A DNA stretch of 64,000 nucleotides from Clostridium jeddahitimonense (GTDB lineage Bacteria; Bacillota; Clostridia; Clostridiales; Clostridiaceae). Shown one piece after another: positions 28,358 through 36,299 of the stretch. The position numbers and the translations under genes are program-made. The notes beneath the pieces are model-generated. The model saw only the letters and a program-made list of their open reading frames with translations. It ran no database searches and was not told where the DNA came from. The stretch's first letter is position 1, and every line of letters begins with the position of its first letter. Where the stretch lies: NCBI GenBank assembly GCA_000753455.2, contig LM994670.1, positions 979,005-1,043,004 on the forward strand, written 5' to 3'.

Positions 28358-30007
28358 ATGAGGAGTCTATATTCTAAAATTATTATGCCAATAGCTACGT
28401 TAATAATAATATCGTTAACTTCTATAATGATATTTTCAGTTATCAATATAAACTTATTTATAGTTCCGGATATAAAGCAAACAACAGAGGATTTAATTAG
28501 TTCTAAATCTAATGAGATAAGTTATTGGTTAGGCATGAGAATAAGTGAAATGAAGCAATTGGTAAGTGCAATAAATGTAGAAGAAGTAAACGCAGAAGAA
28601 ATTGAAAAAAATATTAAGATGCTTAGGAATTATCAAATAAGGAATATTGAAAACTATGAATCCTTTGGGATTATAAGTAAGGACGGGGTAAAATATCTAA
28701 CAAATGGAGATATAATTTCAGTAGATAGTAGGGAGTACTTTAAGAAAATATCAGAAGTAGATAAGGAGTATATAATAACGGACCCTATAATATCAAAATC
28801 TAATGAAGTTGAAATAATTTTAATTATAATGAAGATTAGAAATGTTGAAGGTGATGTAGTTGGTTATTTAAGTGGAGCTGTATCTATTGAATATTTAATA
28901 GATATTGTAAATAGGGCTAATATATATGATTTTCCAGTAGAATTATATAATAAAAATACTGGCTGTGTATTAGTATCAACTATGGTAAATATTAATGAAA
29001 AAATGAACAATTCAAAGTTTACGAAATTTGAATCAAATATAGATAATGAGTCAAGTTGGTCAATTAAAATGATGGTGCCAGATAGATTTATTAATAGAAA
29101 GATTAAGGAAACTGCTATTTTTACAATATTATTAGGAATCAGTATACTTTTATTAACTATATATATATTAACTAAATATGTTAAGTCAATTACTAGGCCT
29201 ATTGAAGAATTAAAGGCTAAGATGAATTTTAATGATATTAAGAAATTAAGTAAGATTAATCCGGATGATAAGATAGTAGAACTAAATAGCTTAGGGATTA
29301 CTTATAACTCCATGATTGAAAATATTGAAACATTAATTAAGAAGTTAGAGATTGAAGAAAGGTTAAAAAAGGAAGCTGAGTATAAAGCACTATATAGTCA
29401 AATTAAACCACATTTTCTTTACAATACTTTAGAAACTATTCAAGCAATGGCAATTTCAGATGATAACGACGAGGTAGAAACAGCTATTGGAAATTTAGCA
29501 ACATTATTTAGAATTGGACTAAGTAGTGACAAAAGTTTTATAAAGATAGAGGATGAATTAAAACATCTTACTAGTTATGTAAATATTCAGTTGCTAAGAT
29601 ATGGTGATAAATTTACTTTTAAATTAAATTGTGATAATATCAATAAAAAATCAAAGTTTATGAAATTTACTTTACAGCCATTGGTGGAAAATGCTATATA
29701 TCACGGAGTAAAGTTGATGGATAAAATAGGTCATATAAATGTGGATATATACTGCTTGAATAATAATTATATAATTAAGATAATTAATACTTCTGATAAA
29801 ATTGATAAAAATAAAATCAATAAAGTAAATGAATTACTAAAAAATGATTATAAAAAAGAAAATGAAGAAGGTTATGGACTTTATAATGTAAACCAAAGGC
29901 TTAAATTGAACTTTGGAGAGAAGTATGGAGTTAGGCTTGAAATAAACAAAAGTAAGGTTATAGCTGTTGTAACTCATCCTATTTTAGAGGAGGTACAAGA
30001 TGTATAA
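28358..30007 (+). CDS. Sensor histidine kinase, YesM/LytS-type with dCache ectodomain
   Basis: This 549-residue membrane kinase has a first membrane helix (about 10-33), an extracellular double-Cache sensor (about 38-245), a second helix (about 250-272) and HAMP (about 272-330). A His_kinase domain follows with His352 in SQIKPHFLYNTLE, then an ATPase domain with PLVENAIYHGV and a C-terminal GYGLYNVNQRL. dCache sensors bind small ligands such as carboxylates and amino acids. Its position next to the extracellular reductase suggests that it senses that enzyme's substrate; this is inference. It overlaps the response regulator gene by 8 bp, and the regulator's RBS GAGGAGGT lies inside this gene, so they are coupled. 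Confidence 0.93.
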   Translation: MRSLYSKIIMPIATLIIISLTSIMIFSVININLFIVPDIKQTTEDLISSKSNEISYWLGMRISEMKQLVSAINVEEVNAEEIEKNIKMLRNYQIRNIENYESFGIISKDGVKYLTNGDIISVDSREYFKKISEVDKEYIITDPIISKSNEVEIILIIMKIRNVEGDVVGYLSGAVSIEYLIDIVNRANIYDFPVELYNKNTGCVLVSTMVNINEKMNNSKFTKFESNIDNESSWSIKMMVPDRFINRKIKETAIFTILLGISILLLTIYILTKYVKSITRPIEELKAKMNFNDIKKLSKINPDDKIVELNSLGITYNSMIENIETLIKKLEIEERLKKEAEYKALYSQIKPHFLYNTLETIQAMAISDDNDEVETAIGNLATLFRIGLSSDKSFIKIEDELKHLTSYVNIQLLRYGDKFTFKLNCDNINKKSKFMKFTLQPLVENAIYHGVKLMDKIGHINVDIYCLNNNYIIKIINTSDKIDKNKINKVNELLKNDYKKENEEGYGLYNVNQRLKLNFGEKYGVRLEINKSKVIAVVTHPILEEVQDV

Positions 30008-30716
30008 TGTTTTAATTGTAGATGACGAGGAAAGAATAAGAATAGGTATAAAAAAGAGACTGATTAGATTTGAGTTACCAATTGGAACTATCTATGAAGG
30101 GGAGAATGGGATAGAAGCACTTGAAAAACTAAAGAATTATAAAATAGATATTGCACTGGTAGATATAAATATTCCGTTTTTAAGTGGACTTGATTTTATT
30201 AAGAAAGGTAAAATGCTTTCAAAAGATACTATTTTTATTATAGTAAGTGGATATGATAATTTCTCTTATGCAAGACAAGCTATAGAGTATGGCGTCTTTA
30301 GGTATATTTTAAAGCCAATAGAAAAAGAAGAATTATATAATGTTTTACAAGCAGCGATAGACTTAAAGAATACTTTTTTAAGTAGAGAGATAGAAGATAA
30401 AAATCCATTAATAAATAAAATTTTAGAAGAATTAAAAAGTAATTATTCTAATTGTGCTTATTCATTAAGTGATCTTGCTGTAACTGTTGGATTGAGTGAG
30501 AGTTATATTAGTAAAGTCTTAAAAAAGGAAACTGGAATGAGCTTTAATGAATATCTTACTAGTATCAGAATAAATAAAGCAAATGAGATATTACTAGGAG
30601 AAGGAAAATTAACAACAATTAATGAGGTTGCAAGTAGAGTTGGATATAGTAACCAACATTATTTTAGCCAAGTATTTAAAAAGCATACTGGAAAATCACC
30701 ATCTAAATTAATATGA
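30000..30716 (+). CDS. Response regulator, YesN type (receiver + AraC HTH)
   Basis: This is a 238-residue transcription regulator. The receiver domain has the acidic pair Asp8-Asp9, phospho-acceptor Asp55 in ALVDINIP and Lys105 in YILKPIEKEEL. The C-terminal double helix-turn-helix (about 140-238) is of the AraC family, ending with VASRVGYSNQHYFSQVFKKHTGKSPS. It is translationally coupled to the YesM-type kinase. The likely target is the upstream reductase gene or a transport gene elsewhere. Confidence 0.94.
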   Translation: MYNVLIVDDEERIRIGIKKRLIRFELPIGTIYEGENGIEALEKLKNYKIDIALVDINIPFLSGLDFIKKGKMLSKDTIFIIVSGYDNFSYARQAIEYGVFRYILKPIEKEELYNVLQAAIDLKNTFLSREIEDKNPLINKILEELKSNYSNCAYSLSDLAVTVGLSESYISKVLKKETGMSFNEYLTSIRINKANEILLGEGKLTTINEVASRVGYSNQHYFSQVFKKHTGKSPSKLI

Positions 30717-30838
30717 CATAATATTTAAATTTATTTTTTAAATTAAAAGAGTAAATTATAAGATAATATATAACCATGTTAAATATTAACTTATATAGGA
30801 AATATGTTATAATACTTATGGAAGAAGGAGGTTTATAT

Positions 30839-31921
30839 ATGGGGATATTCAAAAATTTATTTGGCATAAGAGATATAAAATCACCAGAATTTTATAAGGA
30901 TTTTAAAGAAGAAAATAAAGATTTAAGTGACTTATTAGATTTAAAGGATAAGGTTAAGTCTAATAAGATTAAATATATAGAAAGAGATATAGAATTTTTA
31001 AAGGATATAATAGAAGGTGAGAAGAATGTATATTCAAAATTAAAGAATTCTTCTGCACCTATGATATGCTTACATGACATAAAGATAAAATATGGAGACT
31101 ATATAGCTCAGTTAGATTTTATATTAATTACTACTAAGTTTATTATGATATTAGAGACTAAAACGCTTAATGGTGATATATCTATAAATGAAGAAGGGGA
31201 TTTTGTAAGATACATAAAAAGCAAAGATGGTAAGATTATAGATATAGAAGATGTAGATAGTCCTATAGCTCAAAATGATAGAAATGTAAGAGTAGTTAGA
31301 GAGGTTTTAATTGAAGAGAAGTTAATAAAGACATTGCCTATTCTTTCAGCAGTTATTATAGCAAATGAAAAAACTACAGTTAATAGGAGTAAGGCTAAAA
31401 AGAAAATAAAATATGAGATATTTGCTTATGATGAGTTAACAGAACTTATAAATAGAAAATTAAGTTGTTATAGCAAAGATAAGAAAATGTTTGATGATCA
31501 GATGAAGAAAATAGCTGAATATTTTATCTCAAATAACAAAGAGATACAATATGATTACTATAAAAAGTATGATTTAAATGAATTAGATTTTATTGAAGAA
31601 AAGTTAGAAGAAAAGTCTATTATTGAACATGTTAAAGAAGTAGAAGAGATTGAGAGTATAGACTCTGAAGCTTTAAATAAAGTAAAATCCTATGAAGAAT
31701 TAATAGTAGACTTTGAAAAGTATAGAGAGAATAAATCTAAGGAAGAAAATATTAGACCGTATTTTATATACAATGATGATATGATAAATGAAATAATAGA
31801 GTTAAATCCTAGCGACAAGAAAGAACTTATTCAAATAAAAGGATTTGGGCCTACTAAGATAGATAAGTATGGGCAAGATATAATAGATATACTTAGAGGA
31901 TATACTATATTTAAAAAATAA
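30839..31921 (+). CDS. NERD nuclease-related domain protein with C-terminal HRDC domain
   Basis: The protein has 360 residues from the ATG at 30839, chosen because AAGGAGG lies at 30825-30831; the longer frame from 30776 has no RBS. Residues about 45-190 form a NERD domain of the PD-(D/E)xK nuclease-like fold with QLDFILI and ILETKTLNG, giving Asp and Glu-x-Lys at the expected spacing. The last 60 residues (INEIIELNPSDKKELIQIKG, then GPTKIDKYGQDIIDIL) form an HRDC module as in RecQ helicases, which binds nucleic acid. The middle is acidic and coiled. A DNA-processing role is likely; the exact function is unknown and the gene stands alone. Confidence 0.85.
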   Translation: MGIFKNLFGIRDIKSPEFYKDFKEENKDLSDLLDLKDKVKSNKIKYIERDIEFLKDIIEGEKNVYSKLKNSSAPMICLHDIKIKYGDYIAQLDFILITTKFIMILETKTLNGDISINEEGDFVRYIKSKDGKIIDIEDVDSPIAQNDRNVRVVREVLIEEKLIKTLPILSAVIIANEKTTVNRSKAKKKIKYEIFAYDELTELINRKLSCYSKDKKMFDDQMKKIAEYFISNNKEIQYDYYKKYDLNELDFIEEKLEEKSIIEHVKEVEEIESIDSEALNKVKSYEELIVDFEKYRENKSKEENIRPYFIYNDDMINEIIELNPSDKKELIQIKGFGPTKIDKYGQDIIDILRGYTIFKK

Positions 31922-32021
31922 TAAAATCATATTAATAGATGTTTTTTTATATAAAAAGTTGATGAAATGGATAAGATAAATTAGATAATACATTTAATTT
32001 ATAATAACAGGAGGTATTACT

Positions 32022-32162
32022 ATGAAGAATAAAAAAACTAGTAATAGTAAGGTCAACACTGATCCATCATCTTCAAACTATGCTCAAGATGTAAGAAATA
32101 AAGCTCTTGAAAATACTCCTTTTGGAGAAGATGAACCATCAACAAAGACAGATTATAAATAG
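32022..32162 (+). CDS. Small hydrophilic protein, 46 residues
   Basis: This short gene starts with ATG at 32022 behind a perfect AGGAGG (32009-32014) and encodes MKNKKTSNSKVNTDPSSSNY followed by AQDVRNKALENTPFGEDEPS and a short tail. It is hydrophilic, with no membrane segment or cysteine, and is followed directly by a terminator. The strong RBS and terminator support expression. No function is recognised; the composition resembles small clostridial stress or spore-associated peptides, but that is a guess. Confidence 0.65.
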   Translation: MKNKKTSNSKVNTDPSSSNYAQDVRNKALENTPFGEDEPSTKTDYK

Positions 32163-32179
32163 TAAGTATTATTAGTGAG

Positions 32180-32222
32180 GAGGCTGTATTTTTAGGGTTG
32201 AACTTTAAGATACAGTCTCTTT
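32180..32222 (+). terminator. Terminator after the 46-residue protein
   Basis: GAGGCTGTAT (32180-32189) pairs with ATACAGTCTC (32210-32219), followed by TTTTATT. Confidence 0.8.
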
Positions 32223-32232
32223 TATTATTACA

Positions 32233-32267
32233 TGTACTTATAGCAAGTGTTATAAGTACATTTTTTA
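32233..32267 (+). terminator. Second terminator of the TGYACTTATA family
   Basis: TGTACTTATA and TATAAGTACA are perfect arms around 8 nt, followed by TTTTTTATT. It belongs to a set of similar hairpins found at several places in this window. Confidence 0.75.
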
Positions 32268-32348
32268 TTGTTATAGATATTTAGTTTTGATAAACTAAAA
32301 TAGGTACTACTTTTGTTAAGAGAATTATGAAAGGGTTTGATTTAGAGA

Positions 32349-33221
32349 ATGCATGAAGTATTAGCAAAGAAAATATTATCTGCATCTAATGGAATGAATA
32401 TATATAGGGGATGTACCCATGGGTGTATTTATTGTGATTCAAGAAGTGTTTGTTATAGTATGGATCATATTTTTGAAGATATAGAAGTAAAAAAGAATGC
32501 TCCAGAGCTATTAGAAGATGCACTTAAAAGAAAAAGAAATAAGTGTATGATTGGAACAGGAGCTATGACAGATCCATATATTCATTTAGATAGTGATCTT
32601 AAAAATACTAGAAGGTGCTTGGAGATAATTGATAAGTATGGCTGTGGATTATCTATTCAGACTAAATCCAATAGAATACTTAGAGATTTAGATTTATTAA
32701 AAAGCATTAATAATAAATCTAAGTGCGTTGTACAAATGACTATGACAACCTTTGATGAGAAATTGTGTAAAATAATAGAACCAAATGTATCAACTACGAA
32801 AGAAAGATTTGAAGTTTTAAAAGTAATGAGAGATAATGGGATACCTACAGTAGTATGGATGACTCCTATTTTACCATATATTAATGATACTGAAGAAAAT
32901 ATAAGAGGAATATTAGATTACTGCCTTGAAGCAGAGGTTAAAGGTATTTTAACCTTTGGAGTAGGACTTACTTTAAGGTCTGGAAGCAGGGAATATTTTT
33001 ATAAAAATTTAGATAGACATTTTAAAGGGCTGAAAGAAAAATATATAAAAAATTATGGAAACAGCTATGAAATAGGAAGTCCTAACAGTAAGAGATTGAT
33101 GGCGATGATTAAGGAAACTTGTGAAAAGAATAATATTATTTATGAGACAGAAAAAGTATTTCAGTATTTGAGAACTTTTGAAGAAAAGCCTAAAGATATT
33201 CAAATAAGTTTTGATATATAA
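32349..33221 (+). CDS. Radical SAM protein, SPL-like family
   Basis: This is a 290-residue radical S-adenosylmethionine enzyme. The iron-sulfur motif is Cys22-x3-Cys26-x2-Cys29 in RGCTHGCIYCDSRS. GTGAMTDPY, LSIQTKSNRILRDLDLL and VWMTPILPYINDTEENI match the family related to spore photoproduct lyase and the Rv2578c-type proteins. The substrate is not known for this subgroup. The start at 32349 gives the usual short N-terminus before NGMNIYRG, though the RBS is weak (AAAGGG is 13 bases away). A peptide deformylase gene follows 33 bp later and could be in the same operon. Confidence 0.88.
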   Translation: MHEVLAKKILSASNGMNIYRGCTHGCIYCDSRSVCYSMDHIFEDIEVKKNAPELLEDALKRKRNKCMIGTGAMTDPYIHLDSDLKNTRRCLEIIDKYGCGLSIQTKSNRILRDLDLLKSINNKSKCVVQMTMTTFDEKLCKIIEPNVSTTKERFEVLKVMRDNGIPTVVWMTPILPYINDTEENIRGILDYCLEAEVKGILTFGVGLTLRSGSREYFYKNLDRHFKGLKEKYIKNYGNSYEIGSPNSKRLMAMIKETCEKNNIIYETEKVFQYLRTFEEKPKDIQISFDI

Positions 33222-33254
33222 TAAGAGATAGAAATTAGAAAGGTTGGAATAAAG

Positions 33255-33665
33255 ATGATAAGACCAATTATGAAAGATGCATTATTCTTAGCGCAGAAGT
33301 CTGAACCTGCCACTAAAGAAGATATAGCAGTTGTAGATGATTTAATAGATACATTAAGATCAAACTTAGAGTATTGTGTTGGTATGGCTGCAAATATGAT
33401 AGGAGTTAAAAAGCGTATTTTAGTATTTAGTATAGGAAATATTATAGTTCCTATGATTAATCCTGTTATATTAAAGAAGGAAAAATGCTATGAAACAGAA
33501 GAGAGCTGTTTATCTTTAACAGGTTTTAGAAAAACAAAGAGATATGAAAGTATAGAAGTAGAGTATCTCGATAGAGATTTTAATAAGCATAATCAAGTAT
33601 TTACTGGATTTACTGCACAAATTATTCAACATGAAGTAGATCATTTTGAAGGTATAATAATATAA
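33255..33665 (+). CDS. Peptide deformylase-like protein with altered motif 1
   Basis: This 136-residue protein has the deformylase fold: motif 1 VGMAANMIG (42-50), motif 2 EESCLS with Cys85, and motif 3 QHEVDH with His126, Glu127 and His130. The three metal ligands and the catalytic Glu are present. However, the conserved Gln of motif 1 (GxAAxQxG), which stabilises the transition state in true deformylases, is Met48. At 136 residues it is also shorter than standard enzymes. It may be a paralog with weak or different activity; a regular def gene would be expected elsewhere. It is downstream of the radical SAM gene. Confidence 0.88.
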   Translation: MIRPIMKDALFLAQKSEPATKEDIAVVDDLIDTLRSNLEYCVGMAANMIGVKKRILVFSIGNIIVPMINPVILKKEKCYETEESCLSLTGFRKTKRYESIEVEYLDRDFNKHNQVFTGFTAQIIQHEVDHFEGIII

Positions 33666-33703
33666 GATATATAAGTAAAATTATTAATAATTTAATTGAT
33701 TTA

Positions 33704-33744
33704 TGTGCCTTCAGTAGATATTTAACTATAATACTGAGGGCATA
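33704..33744 (+). terminator. Hairpin after the deformylase-like gene
   Basis: GCCTTCAGTA and TACTGAGGGC pair with one wobble. There is no clear T tract, so termination is uncertain. Confidence 0.5.
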
Positions 33745-33873
33745 ATCTATTTGTATATGACTTGGAATATTTTAATCCAGGGTATTTTTAAAAATAATCT
33801 ACCATAGAATGACATGTTGGTATAATATAGTAATAGATAAATTAGTTAGGATATAAAAAGGGGGATAGGCAAT

Positions 33874-34647
33874 ATGAGAATAGATAGGGCTAAAGCTTTG
33901 AAAGCTTTTGATGACTATGTAAAAAAGTATGATATAAAAGATGAGAAAATAAGGTTAAAGATTGAACATACATATCGTGTATGTGAATTATGTGAAAAAA
34001 TAGCTTTAAGTTTAAAGTTAAATAAGAGTGAAATTGATATAGCTTGGCTTACAGGGCTTCTTCATGATGTAGGAAGATTTGAGCAGGTAAAGAGATACGG
34101 AACATTTAATGACTCTAAGTCTATAGATCATGCAGAATTAAGTAGTGAAATTCTATTTAAGGATGGGAATATAAGAGATTTCATTTATGACAAATCTGAA
34201 GATGATTTAATAAAGATTGTTATTGAAAGTCATAATAAACATAGAATACCAGAAAATATTTCAGAGCGTTATAAAACCTTTTGTAATATATTAAGAGATG
34301 CGGATAAAGTAGATATATTTAAAGTTAATGTTATTGTTCCAACGGAGGAAATCTATAATGTTACAAAAGAAGAGATTTATACAACAAAAGTAACAGAAGA
34401 AGTTTTAGAAAATTTTAAAAGAAGAGATACAATATTAAGAAGCTTAAAAAAGACTGCTGTTGATAATGTGGTTGGTCATATTTCTCTTTTATTTGGACTT
34501 GTATATGATGAAAGTATAAAGCTTGTAGAAGAGCAAGGCTATTTAAAGAAAATTCTTGAGTTTAAATCAGAGAATGAGAGAACTAATAAGCAATTTGATG
34601 AGATGAGAGAAGTTGTAAGAGAATATATAGAAGAAATAGAATACTAA
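33874..34647 (+). CDS. HD domain phosphohydrolase
   Basis: This 257-residue cytoplasmic protein has an HD-superfamily metal site: His32 in IEHTYRV, His64-Asp65 in GLLHDVGRFEQ and an Asp in LRDADKVD (142-144). Such proteins hydrolyse phosphate esters of nucleotides or related small molecules; the substrate is not predictable here. AAAGGGGGATAGG precedes the ATG. It stands alone, ahead of a weak hairpin and the Rex-controlled lipoprotein gene. Confidence 0.9.
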   Translation: MRIDRAKALKAFDDYVKKYDIKDEKIRLKIEHTYRVCELCEKIALSLKLNKSEIDIAWLTGLLHDVGRFEQVKRYGTFNDSKSIDHAELSSEILFKDGNIRDFIYDKSEDDLIKIVIESHNKHRIPENISERYKTFCNILRDADKVDIFKVNVIVPTEEIYNVTKEEIYTTKVTEEVLENFKRRDTILRSLKKTAVDNVVGHISLLFGLVYDESIKLVEEQGYLKKILEFKSENERTNKQFDEMREVVREYIEEIEY

Positions 34648-34660
34648 TAATAAAAAAAAA

Positions 34661-34696
34661 GCATTTATGACTTAGGTTGTAGGTGCATTTTTATTT
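34661..34696 (+). terminator. Imperfect terminator of the TGCACTTATA-like family
   Basis: GCATTTATGAC and GTTGTAGGTGC pair with several G-T wobbles, followed by ATTTTTATTTT. Confidence 0.6.
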
Positions 34697-34845
34697 TAAT
34701 AGAATTTTAAATTTAAAAATAATGTTAAATAAAAAATTATACAAAAGTTAACAGAAAAGTTATTAAACATTTACATTAAGGTGCGAATAACAATATATGC
34801 AATGTTCTGAGCAATATTTACCTATTAATATTAGAAGAAGCAATA

Positions 34846-34879
34846 TATAATAAAGTTGAATTTGTTAATAATTAAACAA
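34846..34879 (+). promoter_or_regulatory. Promoter -10 and Rex operator of the PplA-like gene
   Basis: TATAAT lies at 34846-34851. TTGTTAATAATTAAACAA at 34862-34879 matches the Rex consensus TTGTTAANNNNTTAACAA at 13 of 14 fixed positions and covers the start of the transcript, a repressor position. The RBS AGGGGGA follows. Confidence 0.75.
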
Positions 34880-34896
34880 TTAGGGGGACGAAAAAA

Positions 34897-36066
34897 ATGA
34901 AGAAAAAATTAATAGCTACTTTAACTGCGCTTACACTTGTTTTAGGGTTAACTTCATGCGCAACAGAAACAAAGGATCAAGGAGTGACAACTAAAACTCC
35001 GGTAGTTGAAACATTTGCTGCTGAATATGAAATGAAAGGTACTACATCAGCTGGTAAGCCTAAAAATGATACTTTTATCTTTGAAGGAACTACTGAAGAT
35101 GGTGTTATTACTGAGTTAAACTTTGATATTATTCGTAACAAAGGTACAGAAGGAGAATATTCTAAAAAAGATATAATGGGATACCAAATGAATGTTTCAG
35201 ATGTACAAATTGAAAAAGTAGGAGAAGATTATAAATTAACTAAGCTATCAGCAGCTGGTTATGATGATGCTTTCGAAGGTGGACAATATATGGTAACAGC
35301 ATCTGCTGATGTTATTACAGATACAACTACATTTAAAGATTTAACTTTTATAAATTTAGCTACACAAGCTGAGTTAGAATTTGATAAAGCTATTGCAGCT
35401 TATAAATATGTTGCAGTTGAAGCTGGCATTGAAGATTTAAATGAAGAAACTTTAGTTAAAGATATAATAAGTAAACATGAATTATATAAAGATGGTTCTT
35501 TTGTAGAAGGAGTTAATAGAATTTCTTTCGCTGGATATAATGGAGGAAGAAGTTATGGTGAGCAAATTGATGCTATAGCTACACATATATTAAATGAGAA
35601 AATGACATTAGAAGAAGTTTATGAGATGTTCAAAACAGTTAATCAAATGGATCAACCAATTGCAGATAGAGATGTAGTCTCTGGTGCGACAATTTCATTT
35701 GTTGGTGACTTCCAAAGAATGGTATATGTTGCTATTAACGGAGAATTATTTGAAGGTGTTGTAACTCATACTATAACTGATGGAAATACGAAAGTAGAAG
35801 TAGTTACTCAAGGTTATGGTGGAGAAGTTGAAACTCATGTTACTTTTGATGGCGAAGGTAAGATTACTGAAATAGCTATTAGAGACGCTCAAGAAACACC
35901 AGAAATAGGTGGAGTATTAACAGCTGAAAACTCAGAATTTATCAATTCACTAATTGAAGGACAAGATAAAATTGATGATGTTGAAGTTGTATCAGGTGCT
36001 ACAAAAACATCTGAAGCTTTAGTTAAAGCAGTTAAGCTTGCTACTGAATATTATAAAGGTTTATAA
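34897..36066 (+). CDS. PplA-like double FMN-binding lipoprotein (extracellular electron transfer)
   Basis: This 389-residue surface lipoprotein (lipobox LTSC, Cys21) has two flavinylation motifs, RDVVSGAT with Thr265 and VEVVSGAT with Thr369. These are the residues to which ApbE/FmnB attaches FMN. Two FMN_bind-related domains (about 40-275 and 285-389) match the layout of PplA, the extracellular electron-transfer flavoprotein of Listeria and other Firmicutes, which carries electrons from membrane quinones to outside acceptors. Its near-perfect Rex box ties it to NADH/NAD+ balance. It is monocistronic, bounded by a terminator. Ndh2, EetAB, DmkAB and FmnB genes are not in the window. Confidence 0.88.
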   Translation: MKKKLIATLTALTLVLGLTSCATETKDQGVTTKTPVVETFAAEYEMKGTTSAGKPKNDTFIFEGTTEDGVITELNFDIIRNKGTEGEYSKKDIMGYQMNVSDVQIEKVGEDYKLTKLSAAGYDDAFEGGQYMVTASADVITDTTTFKDLTFINLATQAELEFDKAIAAYKYVAVEAGIEDLNEETLVKDIISKHELYKDGSFVEGVNRISFAGYNGGRSYGEQIDAIATHILNEKMTLEEVYEMFKTVNQMDQPIADRDVVSGATISFVGDFQRMVYVAINGELFEGVVTHTITDGNTKVEVVTQGYGGEVETHVTFDGEGKITEIAIRDAQETPEIGGVLTAENSEFINSLIEGQDKIDDVEVVSGATKTSEALVKAVKLATEYYKGL

Positions 36067-36073
36067 TGTAAAT

Positions 36074-36110
36074 AAAAAATAACTCCCTAATATAGGGGGT
36101 TATTTTTTGT
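36074..36110 (+). terminator. Terminator after the PplA-like gene
   Basis: AATAACTCCC pairs with GGGGGTTATT around a 7-nt loop, followed by TTTTTTG. Confidence 0.85.
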
Positions 36111-36299
36111 TCAGAAATTTATTTTTTAAAGTTAATTGAGAATTACACTATTAAAATATAATTGATAAAAAACTATAAAACATAAGTAAAGATTAGTGCA
36201 TAAATTAAAAAAATATTAGCAAAAATAGGACTATATGTGTCCGAATTTAGCGTTAATATGAATGAAGAACGAAAATTTTAATAAATTATGAGGTGTAAT

